A DNA stretch of 20,828 nucleotides, from assembly GCA_002394685.1 (NCBI GenBank), contig DGUP01000045.1:1-20828 (forward strand), written 5' to 3'. This document shows, piece by piece, positions 1 to 7,347 of this stretch; the first letter of the stretch is position 1; each line of letters opens with the position of its first letter. The notes under the pieces were generated by a model, which was given only the letters and a program-made list of their open reading frames with translations, had not been told where the DNA came from and did not search any database. The stretch is from Treponema sp. UBA4307 (GTDB lineage: Bacteria; Spirochaetota; Spirochaetia; Treponematales; Treponemataceae). The position numbers and the translations under genes are program-made.

Positions 1-419
1 GTAACTTTCATAAGAGACTGCTGTTCGTGCTGACCATGCAAATCTACAAGGAAAGCAGCAAAAGACGCAAGGTCTGCTCTTGTTACAGGAGTAGAACCAA
101 TCCAGGCAGATGACTTTCCAGTATCTCTCATCAGCCTTCTGAGAAGAATTCTGTTATCTTCAGCTTCCATGCCGTGTTCAGTAAGCCATTCCAGCCCTTC
201 TTTATTTTCAATTAAAAAGATACCTGAAACTTCAGCTTCATGACAGCCGGTACGAATCTGTTCAATTCCACCTTTTCCACCAAGAAGGAAAGCGAGAGAT
301 CCAATGAGAATTGATTTTCCTGCACCAGTTTCACCACTTAATACGGTAAATCCATTTTCAAATTCAAGATCAGCCCTGTCAATAAGGGCAAAGTTTTTTA
401 TATGCAGTTCTTCTATCAC
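1..419 (-). CDS. recN: DNA repair protein RecN, N-terminal part (cut by window edge)
   Basis: This is the first ~139 codons of RecN, an SMC-like ATPase used in double-strand break repair in the cytoplasm. Translating the minus strand from a GTG at 419 gives the RecN amino end: an opening with HIKNFALID, then the Walker A motif GETGAGKS near residues 31-38, and the Q-loop-like LVDLHGQHEQQSL close to the window edge. The start is GTG because a strong AGGAGG lies six bases before it and no ATG fits. The GTG overlaps the nadK stop (shared bases GTGA, 416-419), so the two genes are probably translationally coupled. The coiled coil and Walker B half lie outside the window. The identification is secure. 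Confidence 0.95.
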   Translation of the reverse strand, partial: MIEELHIKNFALIDRADLEFENGFTVLSGETGAGKSILIGSLAFLLGGKGGIEQIRTGCHEAEVSGIFLIENKEGLEWLTEHGMEAEDNRILLRRLMRDTGKSSAWIGSTPVTRADLASFAAFLVDLHGQHEQQSLMKV

Positions 420-1276
420 AGAGGACCTCCTGACCAGTTAAGTTTGCTTCTTAGTGCTGAATAAAAATTCTCCTGGGTTGCACCTGCTAAAAGAGCCTTG
501 TTTTCAGGCACTTCCAGTATTACAACATCATTTGTCATAAGCTTGATTGAATTTTGACCATCTACGGTCAGACTAATATCAAAGCGGGACGGCAGAACAG
601 TAATAGTAATTTCCCCATTGGAATTAAATACCAGAGGACGTGCAGAAAGGCTGAATGAAGAAATAGGTGTAAGAACCAGAGCATTCAGTGAGGGATCAAT
701 TATTGGTCCCCCTGCAGCAGCAGAATATGCTGTTGAACCAGTTGCAGTTGAAATAATTATTCCATTAGCCCTGAAAGGACCTAATACAGCCCTGTTGTAT
801 GCAACTTTCAGATTTATAAGTTTGCTTGTAGGTTCACTTGAGATTACAACATCATTTAATCCTGTAAAAATACCCAGGGATTTTCCATCCCGTAATACTT
901 CGGCCTGGATCAAATGCCTTTCACTTATTCCCAGCTGACTGTTCAAAAATTTTTCCATTTCAATTTTCCAGCTGTCAACTGAAACTTCCGCAAGAAAACC
1001 AAATTCCCCAAGATTTACTGGAAAAACAGGAATCCCCAGCGGAGCACAGGTTCTGGCTGCAAAAAGAACAGTCCCGTCTCCTCCCAGAGTAACTACAAAA
1101 TCATAGCCTTGAAAATTTACCCGGCTGGTCTCTTCCTTATCGTCCAGAGCAACTTTTCCATTATAGATAAAGGTCTGACATTCAACACCCTTCTCTTCAA
1201 GAAAAACTTTAATTTCCTGAGCCAGGGATGGTGCTTTTTCCTTGTACGAATTAACTAAAACCAGACACTTTTTCAT
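416..1276 (-). CDS. nadK: NAD kinase
   Basis: A 286-residue cytoplasmic NAD kinase that phosphorylates NAD to NADP. The family motifs are in order: GGDGT at residues 65-69 with the catalytic aspartate, NLGEFGFLAE around 88-97, LNDVVIS at 140-146 (the NE/D motif) and the glycine-rich ATGSTAYSAAAGGP at 178-191. Length is normal for bacterial NadK. The upstream DegT-like gene ends 33 bases before it and recN overlaps its stop by four bases, so the three form one transcription unit. The link to recN is common in bacteria. The ribosome binding site before the ATG is weak, which fits read-through from the gene upstream. Confidence 0.95.
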   Translation of the reverse strand: MKKCLVLVNSYKEKAPSLAQEIKVFLEEKGVECQTFIYNGKVALDDKEETSRVNFQGYDFVVTLGGDGTVLFAARTCAPLGIPVFPVNLGEFGFLAEVSVDSWKIEMEKFLNSQLGISERHLIQAEVLRDGKSLGIFTGLNDVVISSEPTSKLINLKVAYNRAVLGPFRANGIIISTATGSTAYSAAAGGPIIDPSLNALVLTPISSFSLSARPLVFNSNGEITITVLPSRFDISLTVDGQNSIKLMTNDVVILEVPENKALLAGATQENFYSALRSKLNWSGGPL

Positions 1277-1309
1277 TCAGCTGCATCCATATTTCTAAAA
1301 AATTAACAA

Positions 1310-2404
1310 TTATAGCATTGTTGAAAGAACTTTTAAGATCTTATTTACATCAACCTGTCCCAGACGAGGATACAATGGGAACATGGCACAACGGAGAAGA
1401 AGGGAATTAGCACAAATACATTTCTTGGACAATTCCTCCTGCCTGTATGCTATAATTGAATTTTCATAAGCCTGTCTGATTTCCAGCCCCTTCTTATTTG
1501 CATAAGATTTAACATCCTTAAAACCGCTTCCTAAAACTACAGGGAAAGAGTAGATGGTAGAAGCATCATCTCCAGGACGGGCATATGTATGATGACGGCT
1601 TGAAGCAATTGCCTGAGAATAAGCCTTAAATAAATCCTTTCTTGCCTTTTCATTCCGGCCGAATTCCTTAAACTCTACATATGCGAGAGCGGCATTCATG
1701 TCAGGCATAATGTCTGTTGAAGGAGCCTGTTCTACAAGACTTTTCAAAACAGACCATTCCCTTCGTTTTGGAGCAAAAAGGAGAGCTCCCCCACCTGCAG
1801 TAACTATATCCCTGTCTTCCATAGAAAGAATGGAATAAAGACCATACATACCTGCAGCAGGACCTTTTGGTTCCTCAACAGTTTCCCCCTCTTTTGGAGC
1901 AGAAACTTTTTTTACAGCCATTTCTTCATCAAATGGATAATGAGCCAGAACTGACTGAGATACGTCTTCAATGACAGGTATATTAAATGCGAGAAACTCT
2001 TTAATTGCAGGTAAAATTCCCATACTTTCCGTAAGGATAAGAAGCCTTCCCCCTTCAGCAATTCCATCTTCAACTGCTTTTGGAGTAATAAGGCCAGTTT
2101 CTTCTATAACATCAAGAATTAGAGCCTTGTATCCCAGCCTTTCTACAGTAATCAGCTGCCATGCAGGAGCAAGGGCAGAAAGCATGATTAGTGAATCTTT
2201 TGGCAAATCGATGGCTTTCAATGCATATTCAAGGGCAAGGTTTGGACTTCTTAAAGCAACTCCACCGTCATAACCAATTAATTCTTTAGCCGTCTGCAGG
2301 AGTTTAGCATTCATTTCACCTGGTCCAAGTTTTTCATCAACCATACATGTTAATACGGCTTCCATTTCTTTACGGCGAATAGTTGAACTATATGTCTGAA
2401 TCAT
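1310..2404 (-). CDS. DegT/DnrJ/EryC1/StrS-fold protein, probably lacking PLP catalysis
   Basis: A 364-residue protein with the layout of the DegT/DnrJ/EryC1/StrS sugar aminotransferase family. Residues 143-155 (PVIEDVSQSVLAH) match the family strand whose aspartate (D147) contacts the PLP ring nitrogen, and AGGGALL at 203-209 matches the GEGG segment after the active site. The lysine that should form the Schiff base just before GEGG is absent: the stretch reads SILSMEDRDIVT, and there is no lysine from about 181 to 212. A charged, low-complexity insertion (roughly 158-183) precedes it. I infer a non-catalytic or altered family member; substrate and pathway are unknown. The ATG at 2404 has AGGAAAT upstream. 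It leads the group with nadK and recN. Confidence 0.7.
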   Translation of the reverse strand: MIQTYSSTIRRKEMEAVLTCMVDEKLGPGEMNAKLLQTAKELIGYDGGVALRSPNLALEYALKAIDLPKDSLIMLSALAPAWQLITVERLGYKALILDVIEETGLITPKAVEDGIAEGGRLLILTESMGILPAIKEFLAFNIPVIEDVSQSVLAHYPFDEEMAVKKVSAPKEGETVEEPKGPAAGMYGLYSILSMEDRDIVTAGGGALLFAPKRREWSVLKSLVEQAPSTDIMPDMNAALAYVEFKEFGRNEKARKDLFKAYSQAIASSRHHTYARPGDDASTIYSFPVVLGSGFKDVKSYANKKGLEIRQAYENSIIAYRQEELSKKCICANSLLLRCAMFPLYPRLGQVDVNKILKVLSTML

Positions 2405-2616
2405 TTTTAATTTCCTGTTTTACCTGCCAGCCCCTGAAATTTGTTTGAACGTCTTTTTTATGATAACTTCAAAATAAGTAAAAAAGAAAACATCTGGCTG
2501 ACAATTCTTTATATATAATTTATAAAAAAAATATGTTTTCTGACAATGACATTTCAAAAAAAAATTGTCAGCGTCAGAAAACACTTATGAAGAAAGTTTC
2601 AAATATCTTAAAATAA
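2405..2616. other. Intergenic region between cheW and the DegT-like gene
   Basis: These 212 non-coding bases hold the cheW terminator (2535-2582) and must contain the start of transcription for the DegT-like - nadK - recN group, because the terminator separates it from cheW. I see a TTGTCA element on the minus strand near 2499-2504 but no convincing -10 box at the right distance, so I do not call a promoter. Confidence 0.5.
2535..2582 (-). terminator. Rho-independent terminator of cheW
   Basis: A 10-base perfect stem (2535-2544 with 2573-2582, GTTTTCTGAC/GTCAGAAAAC), a two-by-two internal loop and a further 5-base stem (2547-2551 with 2566-2570). On the minus strand it is followed by ATATTTTTTTT. 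It lies 35 bases after the cheW stop. Confidence 0.8.
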
Positions 2617-3099
2617 TTAACCTTCAACAATCTTCTGCAGTTCTTTTGCATTAAAGAGACGGCGGGTATCCAGAATTATAAGATAAGAATCATTCTGATT
2701 TACAACACCATGAATATATTCTGTTCCAATACCACTAAGCATCTGTGGAGGAGGTTTAATATCGCCCTTTTCTACAGGAACTACGCGCTTAATTCTATCG
2801 ATAATAATACCGATTTTATTTCCTTCTATATCGAGAATGATAAAGCCACCTTCATCCTCTTCAAATTCATCTGCAACTTCTGATGCAAGTTTCTTTATGT
2901 GAAATCTCTTATGAAGATTGATGATAGGGATAATTTCACTTCTTAAATTGATAATACCTTCTACATAGTAAGGAGCATTTGGAATGGGTCTGACATCCTG
3001 AACCTTAACAATTTCTTTAACGTCCATGATATCTACACCATAAAGCTCTTCACCAAGCTGGAAAGTTACCAACTGAAGCTGTGTGTTTTCACCTGCCAT
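2617..3099 (-). CDS. cheW: Chemotaxis coupling protein CheW
   Basis: A 160-residue single-domain CheW, the cytoplasmic scaffold that links chemoreceptors to the histidine kinase CheA. The opening (QLVTFQLGEELYGVDIMDVKEI) and the central PYYVEGIINLRSEIIPIINL (residues 44-63) are CheW signatures; the later IIIDRIKRVVPVEKGDI and GTEYIHGVVNQNDSYLIILD segments match the second beta barrel. Only about 10 residues precede the domain, so it is not a CheV fusion. AGGAGA sits eight bases before the ATG. It has its own promoter and terminator, so it is monocistronic here and not part of a chemotaxis operon. Confidence 0.95.
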   Translation of the reverse strand: MAGENTQLQLVTFQLGEELYGVDIMDVKEIVKVQDVRPIPNAPYYVEGIINLRSEIIPIINLHKRFHIKKLASEVADEFEEDEGGFIILDIEGNKIGIIIDRIKRVVPVEKGDIKPPPQMLSGIGTEYIHGVVNQNDSYLIILDTRRLFNAKELQKIVEG

Positions 3100-3150
3100 A
3101 TAAATTTCTCCTGATTGGTTAAAAAATAACGCCTTTTAGGCATCATCTTT

Positions 3151-3178
3151 ATTATAACTCATATTTTACAACACTCAA
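3151..3178 (-). promoter_or_regulatory. Sigma-70-type promoter for cheW
   Basis: On the minus strand, TTGAGT (3173-3178) is 16 bases from a perfect TATAAT (3151-3156). The expected start of transcription leaves a leader of about 45 bases with a small GCCT/AGGC hairpin (3130-3140) before the ribosome binding site. This is a sequence match only. Confidence 0.65.
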
Positions 3179-3183
3179 GGCTT

Positions 3184-3987
3184 TCAGTCTACAATAAATA
3201 AAGAAATAACTTTTACATTTTTTATTCCTCCAGCCTTAAGAATCATTGAACAGCTTTCTGCCGTTACTCCAGTTGTAATTACATCGTCAATCAAGAATAC
3301 CTTTTCCGGAAGATTTCCTTTTCTTTTAGCCCGAAGAAAGGCCCTGCTCAGTGCATAATTCTTTCCTTTTTCAGCAAATCTTTCCTCCCTGTCCAGTTTT
3401 TTCTGCTGAATTCTGGAAACTCTTTCAAGGGCCGGGAATATTTTCCAGCCGTAGAGCCTGTTCAGATAGTAACAAAGTTCTTTTATCTGATCCCAGCCTT
3501 TGTGACGAATTTTTCCTTTTCTTGGAGGCACAGGTACAAGAAAAATATTCTCAACAGAAAGGTCCATTGATTCTTCTGAAGCAATGACCAGCCTTAAAGC
3601 CTTGTTAATGGCTTTTGCAAAAATAGGAGACAGGCTTCTAAGGTCCGCCATTTTCCAGTCAAAGAGCAGCTTTTTATTCCACAGGCGATAGGAATGGAGT
3701 GGAAAAACACCGTCAGTGCTTAAAAGAACCTTATCAGTTCTGCAGTCAATGCACTGATCCTTTTCACTCACCAGTACCCTTCCACAAGTCTTACAACGAT
3801 CTTCTACACCTGGAAAAGCAAAAAATTCTTTTCTACAGGAAGGACAAAGATCATAGTTATAAACCCTTCCAGAACAAATGGAACACTTTCTGTTGAAGAA
3901 TAAATATGAGAAGACAATACGTAATCCTCCCTGTAAAATTAAAAATTTATTAAAACAGAAGATTTTTATCCGCAGCCATTTACTCAT
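3184..3987 (-). CDS. comF: ComF family phosphoribosyltransferase-like protein
   Basis: A ComF-type protein: an N-terminal double zinc ribbon followed by a phosphoribosyltransferase domain. Cysteine pairs are at C35/C38, C48/C51, C65/C68 and C79/C82. The PRPP-binding loop VFLIDDVITTGVTAES is at about 230-245. LVPVPPRKGKIRHKGWDQ is the usual conserved ComF segment. In naturally competent bacteria ComF helps import or process incoming DNA; no other competence gene is in this window, so the role here is uncertain. The start is doubtful. The ATG at 3987 has no ribosome binding site and lies about 11 bases from a likely -10 box, while a strong GGGAGG (3926-3931) lies seven bases before an in-frame ATT at 3918. 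That ATT would start the protein 11 residues before the first cysteine. Confidence 0.85.
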   Translation of the reverse strand: MSKWLRIKIFCFNKFLILQGGLRIVFSYLFFNRKCSICSGRVYNYDLCPSCRKEFFAFPGVEDRCKTCGRVLVSEKDQCIDCRTDKVLLSTDGVFPLHSYRLWNKKLLFDWKMADLRSLSPIFAKAINKALRLVIASEESMDLSVENIFLVPVPPRKGKIRHKGWDQIKELCYYLNRLYGWKIFPALERVSRIQQKKLDREERFAEKGKNYALSRAFLRAKRKGNLPEKVFLIDDVITTGVTAESCSMILKAGGIKNVKVISLFIVD

Positions 3988-3997
3988 ACACTATTAT

Positions 3998-4025
3998 TAT
4001 CATAAACAAAGTGATAAAAAATACA
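3998..4025 (-). promoter_or_regulatory. Likely promoter for comF
   Basis: The minus strand shows TTGTAT, 16 bases, then TATGAT, in the gap between the mutS terminator and comF. Coordinates are accurate to a few bases. Transcription would begin only a few bases before the ATG at 3987. Confidence 0.5.
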
Positions 4026-4029
4026 AAAA

Positions 4030-4062
4030 AAATCCCGATTTTTAACAAAAAAACCGGGATTT
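4030..4062 (-). terminator. Rho-independent terminator after mutS
   Basis: Inverted repeat AAATCCCG (4030-4037) and CGGGATTT (4055-4062). T-rich tracts follow on both strands, so it could stop transcription either way. Its position just past the mutS stop makes it the end of the tamB-bamA-skp-mutS operon. Confidence 0.75.
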
Positions 4063-4085
4063 ATATTTTTTTTCGGATTTTTTCT

Positions 4086-6698
4086 TTATTTGCCCATAAG
4101 GGTCTTTTTCCAGCGGGTAAGAGCCTGCAGTGCTGTAAGAGGAGTAATGTTATCTGTATCAGTTGAAAGGATTTCATCAAGAATCATTTCTTCGTCAGAG
4201 AATAAAGCTCCTGTTAAAGACTGTCCCTGATTTTTTTCAGGCTTAGCTTCTTCTTTTTCCGGAGGGAATTCATAAACAGAAGAAACAGCCTTATTCTCAG
4301 CTTCCCCCTGAATTTTATGAAGAATAAACTGAGCTCTTTCAATAACAGGTGCAGGAACTCCCGCAAGAGATGCAACATGAATACCGTAAGAATTTTCACT
4401 GGCTCCCTGCATAACTTTACGAAGGAAAACAACCCCCTCAGCAGTATCTTTAACCGCCATACAGAGCTGAATCATATTTTTATGTTCCATTCTTGTCAGT
4501 TCATGATAGTGAGTTGCGAACAGTGTTTTGCACTTAATTTTATTTAACAGATATTCACTTACAGCCCAGGCAATTGAAAGACCATCTTCCGTAGAAGTTC
4601 CACGGCCAACTTCATCCATAATTACAAGAGACCGGTCTGTTGCTGAACGAAGAATACCTGCAGTTTCAGTCATCTCAACAAGAAAAGTTGATTCTCCCCT
4701 TGCAAGATTATCACTTGCTCCTACACGGCAGAATATCCTGTCAACAATTCCAAGCCTTGCACTTTCTGCAGGAACAAAGGAACCGGTTTGTGCCAGAAGG
4801 GAAATTAATGCATTTTGTCTCAGGTAAGTACTTTTACCTGCCATATTTGGACCTGTAATCAGGGCAAAAGTTATTCCTTCCTCATTCTCCATGAGAGTCA
4901 AATCATTTGAAACAAATTCTCCAGTAGGAATGTGAGCCTCTACTACAGGATGCCGGCCCTTCTTTACATCAAAAATTTTTTCTTCAGACATAAAGGGTTT
5001 TGACCAGCCATTCTTACATGCTGCTTGAGCAAGGGATGCACAAACATCAGTGTAGGCAATCTGTGTTGAAAGCTGTTTAAGGTAGAGAACCTTTTCCTTC
5101 AGGGAGTTTCTGATTTCAAGGAAAAGATCCCTTTCAAGTTGAAGGATTTTTCCAGATGATTCATTTAGATTCTCTTCAAGAGACTGAAGTTTTTCTGTGG
5201 TAAACCTCTGGGCATTTACCAGGGTTCTTCTTATCATGAAGTGGTCAGGAACTTTATCCAGTTTCCCCTTGGTTACTTCAATAAAGTAGCCCATATTTCC
5301 GTTATTCCGGATTCTTAAATTCTGAATTCCGGTTTTAGCCTTTTCTTCTTCAGTATATTCTTCAAGAACTTTATTGAAATTATTGTGAATATCCCGCCAG
5401 TGATCCAGTTCCTCGCTCCAGCCGTCTTTAATGATTGAACCATCTGTAAGGGAAGTTGACGGATCATCCAGAATTGAACTTTCAATTAAATTTACAATGG
5501 AGTGAGCATCATTTAAATCTATTGAGCCAAAATCTGATTCTTTAAGATATTCACTTGCCTTAATCCAGAGTGATAGAGAATTTTTTAAAGCCTGCAGGTC
5601 TTTTGCATGAGCCCTGTCCATTGCAATTCTGCCGGCAAGTCTTTCTATATCAAGGATTCCGCTTAATGATTCCTGAATATGACGAAGCAAAGTTAAATTT
5701 TTTGTAAATAATTCTATATGATTTTGTCTTGCTTCAATCTGCTTAAGGTCTGTAAGAGGAAAGGACAGCCATTGTTTTAACATACGGCTTCCCATAGCAG
5801 TTGAAGTATAATTTACGCATTCCAGAAGTGAAAATTCCCTGCTTCCGTCACGAAGATTTTCCGTTATTTCCAGATTGCGGCGGCTGGAATCATCAATAAT
5901 CAAATACTGAGCATCTGAATAAATACTGATTCCATTTACATGAGGAATATGGGAATTTGTAGTTTTCTCAAGATAATCAAGAAGGAAACCTGCCGGTACT
6001 ACTTCAGGAGAGCTTTCAGTTAAAGAAAAAGCCCGTAAAGACTGAGTATTGAACTGTCTTAAAAGTCTTTTGTAACTTAAATCCTTATTAAAGTTCCAGT
6101 CCGGATAGTAAGAAACACTTACATTATTAAGAGACTGTATTGTATCTTTGACCAGTTGATCATTTCTTAAACTTTCAGGAAGAAGAAGTTCTTTTGGTGA
6201 AAGACGGCCTGCCTCTTTAGGAAAAGAATTATGCATTTCCTTTTTTGAAAAAGAGGTTGCCTTAAATTCTCCGGTGGTTACATCAATGAAAGCAAAAGCA
6301 CAAGTATCTTTAACAATGCAGAAAGATGCAAGAAAATTATTACTGCTGCCTTCCAGGTATTCACTTTCTGTAGCTGTGCCAGGAGTAATAGTTTCAATAA
6401 CTTTTCTTTCTGTAAGCCCCTTGCCGTGAGCAATTTCTCCAATCTGTTCTGCAATTGCAATTTTTTTTCCTAATCTCAGAAGTCTTGCAATATATATTTT
6501 TGCAGCATGATAAGGAATACCGCACATGGGAGAAGAAGCTCTGTGTGTAAGGGTCAAATTTAAAAGACGAGAAACTTCTACGGCATCGTCATTAAACATC
6601 TCGTAGAAGTCTCCCAGACGAAAGAAGAGCACCTCATTTGGATGCTCATCTTTTATACTCTGATATTGTGCAATAAGAGGAGTTGTTTCTTCTGACAT
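4086..6698 (-). CDS. mutS: DNA mismatch repair protein MutS
   Basis: A full-length 870-residue MutS (E. coli: 853), the ATPase that recognises mismatches and recruits MutL. The mismatch-binding FxE motif is FYE at residues 31-33. The Walker A GPNMAGKST is at 616-624, followed by the Walker B region LVIMDEVGRGTSTEDGLS around 690-705 and TLFATHYHELT. The lever and clamp region lies between. The C-terminal tail carries a short acidic linker and a final helical segment as in MutS1 proteins. The ATG follows the skp stop after three bases (TAG TAA ATG) with no good ribosome binding site, so translation is probably coupled to skp. The bamA-skp-mutS order matches Treponema pallidum. No defects are seen. 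Confidence 0.97.
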   Translation of the reverse strand: MSEETTPLIAQYQSIKDEHPNEVLFFRLGDFYEMFNDDAVEVSRLLNLTLTHRASSPMCGIPYHAAKIYIARLLRLGKKIAIAEQIGEIAHGKGLTERKVIETITPGTATESEYLEGSSNNFLASFCIVKDTCAFAFIDVTTGEFKATSFSKKEMHNSFPKEAGRLSPKELLLPESLRNDQLVKDTIQSLNNVSVSYYPDWNFNKDLSYKRLLRQFNTQSLRAFSLTESSPEVVPAGFLLDYLEKTTNSHIPHVNGISIYSDAQYLIIDDSSRRNLEITENLRDGSREFSLLECVNYTSTAMGSRMLKQWLSFPLTDLKQIEARQNHIELFTKNLTLLRHIQESLSGILDIERLAGRIAMDRAHAKDLQALKNSLSLWIKASEYLKESDFGSIDLNDAHSIVNLIESSILDDPSTSLTDGSIIKDGWSEELDHWRDIHNNFNKVLEEYTEEEKAKTGIQNLRIRNNGNMGYFIEVTKGKLDKVPDHFMIRRTLVNAQRFTTEKLQSLEENLNESSGKILQLERDLFLEIRNSLKEKVLYLKQLSTQIAYTDVCASLAQAACKNGWSKPFMSEEKIFDVKKGRHPVVEAHIPTGEFVSNDLTLMENEEGITFALITGPNMAGKSTYLRQNALISLLAQTGSFVPAESARLGIVDRIFCRVGASDNLARGESTFLVEMTETAGILRSATDRSLVIMDEVGRGTSTEDGLSIAWAVSEYLLNKIKCKTLFATHYHELTRMEHKNMIQLCMAVKDTAEGVVFLRKVMQGASENSYGIHVASLAGVPAPVIERAQFILHKIQGEAENKAVSSVYEFPPEKEEAKPEKNQGQSLTGALFSDEEMILDEILSTDTDNITPLTALQALTRWKKTLMGK

Positions 6699-6701
6699 TT
6701 A

Positions 6702-7244
6702 CTATCTGATTCTCAAACCAAGATCAAGAATAACATCATTTGTAATATCAACTGAATTACTGTACCAGAGAATTGAAGTTGTATCCTGAAGGCTTAAAAC
6801 CATTGAGTAACCGTCTTTTTCTGCAATTCTTGCAATAGAAGCGTAAAGTTTCTGATAGAACGCATCATTTTTCTGAAGGTTACTCTTAAGATTTTCAAGT
6901 TCAATATTCTTAGCCTTAATGTAATCTGTTAAAGACTGAGTTTTCTTTGTAATTTCAGCCTGTGTAGACTTTACCATTTCCTGGTCGCCGGCCTTTTCAT
7001 AAGTAAGCTTTGTCTGACGAAGCTTCTGCAATTCTTCAGTGCGCTTGTCAATTTCTTTCTGGAATTCGTTTTTCTTAGTTTCATAATTCTTTAAAGCAGA
7101 AGAATTCTTATAGTAAGACTGATAAATGCGATCTGTATCAACAACAGCAAACTTTGTAATCTGCTGAGCAAAAACTTTTGTTCCGGCAAGTGACAAAGCA
7201 AATAAACCAAGTAATAAAACCTTCTTTAAAGTTGAACTTTTCAT
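6702..7244 (-). CDS. skp: Periplasmic chaperone Skp/OmpH family
   Basis: A 180-residue Skp/OmpH family protein that would hold unfolded outer-membrane proteins in the periplasm before BamA inserts them. It begins with a signal peptide (basic SSTLKK, then a leucine-rich core) probably cut after VFA at residue 26. The next segment, KFAVVDTDRIYQSYYKNS, is the family opening. A long charged coiled coil follows (about 45-125), then a beta-strand end (GYSMVLSLQDTTSILWYS). AGGAGA lies eight bases before the ATG. It sits between bamA and mutS, and its position is equivalent to TP0327 in T. pallidum. Confidence 0.9.
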   Translation of the reverse strand: MKSSTLKKVLLLGLFALSLAGTKVFAQQITKFAVVDTDRIYQSYYKNSSALKNYETKKNEFQKEIDKRTEELQKLRQTKLTYEKAGDQEMVKSTQAEITKKTQSLTDYIKAKNIELENLKSNLQKNDAFYQKLYASIARIAEKDGYSMVLSLQDTTSILWYSNSVDITNDVILDLGLRIR

Positions 7245-7347
7245 GTAAAAAATCTCCTGTATGTCTTTCTGGACCCTTCAGTTAAGGACTCTGAAGAGCC
7301 ATTATATTAAAAATCTTAAAAAAATTAAAGCATATATTCAGACGGAA

